From: Chaetoceros tenuissimus | Taxonomy: Eukaryota; Bacillariophyta; Thalassiosirophyceae; Chaetocerotales; Chaetocerotaceae | DNA length: 64,000 bases | Direction: 5' to 3' | NCBI GenBank assembly: GCA_021927905.1 | Contig: BLLK01000022.1 | Span: 3,224,001 to 3,288,000 of the forward strand | Shown: positions 62,037-64,000 of the stretch, one piece after another | Position numbering within the stretch: position 1 is the first letter of the stretch | Layout: each line of letters starts with the position of its first letter | Translations under genes and position numbers: made by a program | The notes under the pieces: model-generated | What the model saw: only the letters and a program-made list of their open reading frames with translations | The model's database searches: none | What the model was told of the DNA's origin: nothing

Positions 62037-64000
62037 AGAGATTCTTCAAGTCTATACCAGCCGTACTGCTTGTGTCAATTTTTAATATTATGATTGCTAT
62101 TCCGTATGGTAGCTCATATTTTTCACCAGTAATTCATTTACCAGAACAATCAAAGGAAATTCTAGGAATCCGGCTCTCTTTATTAGCTGTGGCTGTTGGA
62201 CAGTTTGTCATGGGTGGGGGATTCGGATCAATTGGAGCATCGAGCATGACTATGATTGTTTGTATTCAAATTGGCGAACTTTGTCCATTTTATCACAAAC
62301 TTGCCGAAATAGTTGCATCGACGACTTCAGATGAAAACGCTGTACTTCCTACAACGTTGTTTCTAATGAGTCTTTGTTCGGTGACAGCTGGTTTTATATT
62401 TTATCTAATTGGGAAATGCAGGCTTGGAAGTCTGATTTACTTCTTTCCGACGCATTGTTTGTTTGGAATTATTGGTGGTATTGGACTGTGGATTATGATT
62501 CTTTCAGTGTCTATATCAGTATCACCATTAGTACACTCTTTGGAAACAGAATCACTATTTTCACTCATGATGCATTCACAATTTCTACTTTGCTTGCCAT
62601 TGGTGGCTGTTTTGAGGATTTTGCGAAAGATCTTTTCATCAGAAGACTTTATGCTGCTAGATCCTTGCTACTTTATGGCAATACCGCTTTTTTCTTACAT
62701 TTTTCTGTACGCAAACAATATTCATGTCGATGAAGCATTTGATGCAGGATACTTTTTCGCAGAACCGGGCTATGATTCGTCACAAACACTAAGCATGCAA
62801 GGAGCTTTGATTGAAACGAAAGAGATGTGGACTAAATTCGACTTTCATGCAATAGACTATACAACAATCGTTCCAGCATTTACAACCATTTTTGTTGCGG
62901 GTATCATGTGTGTTTTGGTCTCTGCACCATTTATTCCTGCGGCTGCAATGCTACAAGACAAGTCGGTGAATGTTGACTTTGATCAAGAATTTAAGTTAAA
63001 TGGAGTATGTTGCTTTCTCAGTGGCATTGTAGTTCCTGGAGGACTTTGCATATCAACATCATATTCAACAACTGTTGTTTACAAGAATGCAGGTGCAGAG
63101 GGAAAGATTGCCAGCATATTCCTATCTCTTTTGACAGTAGTCTTTAAGATACTTGGGCCAATATTTGTGCCATATATTCCACGATGCTTAGCATGCGTGA
63201 TGCTTTTAGATTTGGGATTTGAACTGTTTACAGATGCTGTCGTGAATCATTATAGTAAACTGGATAGAATAGAATATTGTTCTGTTTGGGGCATCATCCT
63301 TGCTATAAACATCATTGATATGTCGGCAGGGTTAGTGGCTTCTCTGGTGGCAGCCCTACTTACTTACATGATTCAATCTCTTGTGGATAAAGATCCTGTA
63401 AGAATATCGTGTGATACTTCAAAAATACCATCTAGTAAATGGAGGACAAAGAATGAAGTTGAGATATTGAAGAGTTCACAAGGGAGAGCGACTATTGCCT
63501 ACTTTCAAATGCATGGTTATATCTTCTTTGGTAACCTATGTAAGCTTTCAGAGACAATTCATGCTTTTCTACGGTCAAAAGAAAGTACATGTGGTATTTC
63601 AAGTGCAATCTTTGATTTAAGTAACATCATTGGAATAGACAGTACATCAGCGCAATTCATAACTGAAATGCTAGACAAGATCGAAGAGGAATTTGACATT
63701 AAAGCATTGATTGTTTCTCAGCATTTTCATGGTTTGCTATCATCGGCATCACAGAAAGACAAAGCAAATGCCAGACATCCAAGTATATTGATCAAGTCTA
63801 TCCAGTTTACTGAAGACCTGTACGGGAGCTCCTATCGTAGTAGATTCTCCAGTCAGGGAGATCTTTTTACAAGTAAAAGAGGTTCCATGATTGCGCGGGG
63901 TAACTTCAATGTCATGATGGAAGATGCAGAGCCAACTATTGCGAGAGAGTTTTATGATTCACTTGACGAGGCTTTGATTCTTTGCGAAGATATGGTGATT
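62021..64000 (+). CDS. SulP-family anion transporter with STAS domain, 3' end outside window
   Basis: From the ATG at 62021 the frame is open to the window edge (660 codons). Start chosen as the first in-frame methionine after the damaged 5' end; the true start may be 61796. About ten hydrophobic segments follow, beginning SIPAVLLVSIFNIMIAIPYG, then RLSLLAVAVGQFVMGGGFGS and LVPTTLFLMSL-like helices (LPTTLFLMSLCSVTAGFIFY), with later CFLSGIVVPGG and SYSTTVVYKNAGAEGKIAS. A STAS domain follows (IAYFQMHGYIFFGN, AIFDLSNIIGIDSTSAQF). IFFGN and the long cytosolic C-terminus resemble the yeast YGR125W branch rather than classical sulfate carriers, so the substrate is uncertain. A vacuolar or plasma-membrane location is inferred. 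Confidence 0.8.
   Translation, partial: MRILLKRFFKSIPAVLLVSIFNIMIAIPYGSSYFSPVIHLPEQSKEILGIRLSLLAVAVGQFVMGGGFGSIGASSMTMIVCIQIGELCPFYHKLAEIVASTTSDENAVLPTTLFLMSLCSVTAGFIFYLIGKCRLGSLIYFFPTHCLFGIIGGIGLWIMILSVSISVSPLVHSLETESLFSLMMHSQFLLCLPLVAVLRILRKIFSSEDFMLLDPCYFMAIPLFSYIFLYANNIHVDEAFDAGYFFAEPGYDSSQTLSMQGALIETKEMWTKFDFHAIDYTTIVPAFTTIFVAGIMCVLVSAPFIPAAAMLQDKSVNVDFDQEFKLNGVCCFLSGIVVPGGLCISTSYSTTVVYKNAGAEGKIASIFLSLLTVVFKILGPIFVPYIPRCLACVMLLDLGFELFTDAVVNHYSKLDRIEYCSVWGIILAINIIDMSAGLVASLVAALLTYMIQSLVDKDPVRISCDTSKIPSSKWRTKNEVEILKSSQGRATIAYFQMHGYIFFGNLCKLSETIHAFLRSKESTCGISSAIFDLSNIIGIDSTSAQFITEMLDKIEEEFDIKALIVSQHFHGLLSSASQKDKANARHPSILIKSIQFTEDLYGSSYRSRFSSQGDLFTSKRGSMIARGNFNVMMEDAEPTIAREFYDSLDEALILCEDMVI

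Noticed and set aside
62374-62733. 119-codon plus-strand frame
   Set aside because: Out-of-frame shadow of the SulP transporter, whose own frame is open throughout.

Overview
This window looks like nuclear DNA of a stramenopile alga, most likely a diatom. The support is AT-rich sequence, short GT-AG introns (about 70-130 bp), stretches coding for HSF-type DNA-binding domains, an N-terminal leader resembling a diatom plastid signal, and SulP, TauD and Mpv17 genes of algal type. The species cannot be fixed from sequence alone. Nothing prokaryotic (operons, Shine-Dalgarno sites) was seen, and no rRNA or tRNA gene was recognised.

Layout. 0-8 kb: the 5' part of an O-acetylhomoserine sulfhydrylase-type gene (minus), a TauD/TfdA dioxygenase gene cut in two by about 3.8 kb of other DNA, and an intact three-exon Mpv17/PMP22 gene. 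The inserted DNA carries a Tudor-like reading frame and an HSF-domain + CW-zinc-finger gene. 8-48 kb: a head-to-tail array of nine related minus-strand genes (called A to I here) plus one internally deleted relic, interrupted by one unrelated plus-strand gene. 48-52 kb: a WW-domain protein and a tyrosine-recombinase protein with two telobox-like Myb modules. 53-61 kb: two paralogous Tudor-like genes, one with a MYND finger, flanking a damaged sulfotransferase gene. 61.8-64 kb: a SulP transporter running off the edge, with a damaged 5' end.

The array is the striking part. Its members combine SANT/Myb (SHAQKYF-like) modules, an HSF-like domain, MYND zinc fingers, a C3HC4 RING resembling Polycomb RING1/RING2, long coiled coils with a superrepeat of about 67 residues, and in four members canonical HSF DNA-binding domains. 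All nine RINGs keep every zinc ligand, while the numbers and order of the other modules differ from copy to copy. Each gene, and the relic, has the same roughly 40-bp element about 160-275 bp upstream of its start codon. Several copies carry single in-frame nonsense codons with the reading frame open beyond, so the array mixes intact genes with recently damaged ones. The domain set suggests DNA-binding ubiquitin ligases acting on chromatin, possibly stress-linked; that role is inference.

In the neighbourhood there are further chromatin-reader domains (CW finger, Tudor-like repeats, another MYND), so much of the window codes for nuclear regulatory proteins. Broken reading frames recur (TauD, sulfotransferase, SulP 5' end, array members C, E, F, H, I). 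Some could be assembly errors, but several are clean codon substitutions or a small tandem duplication.
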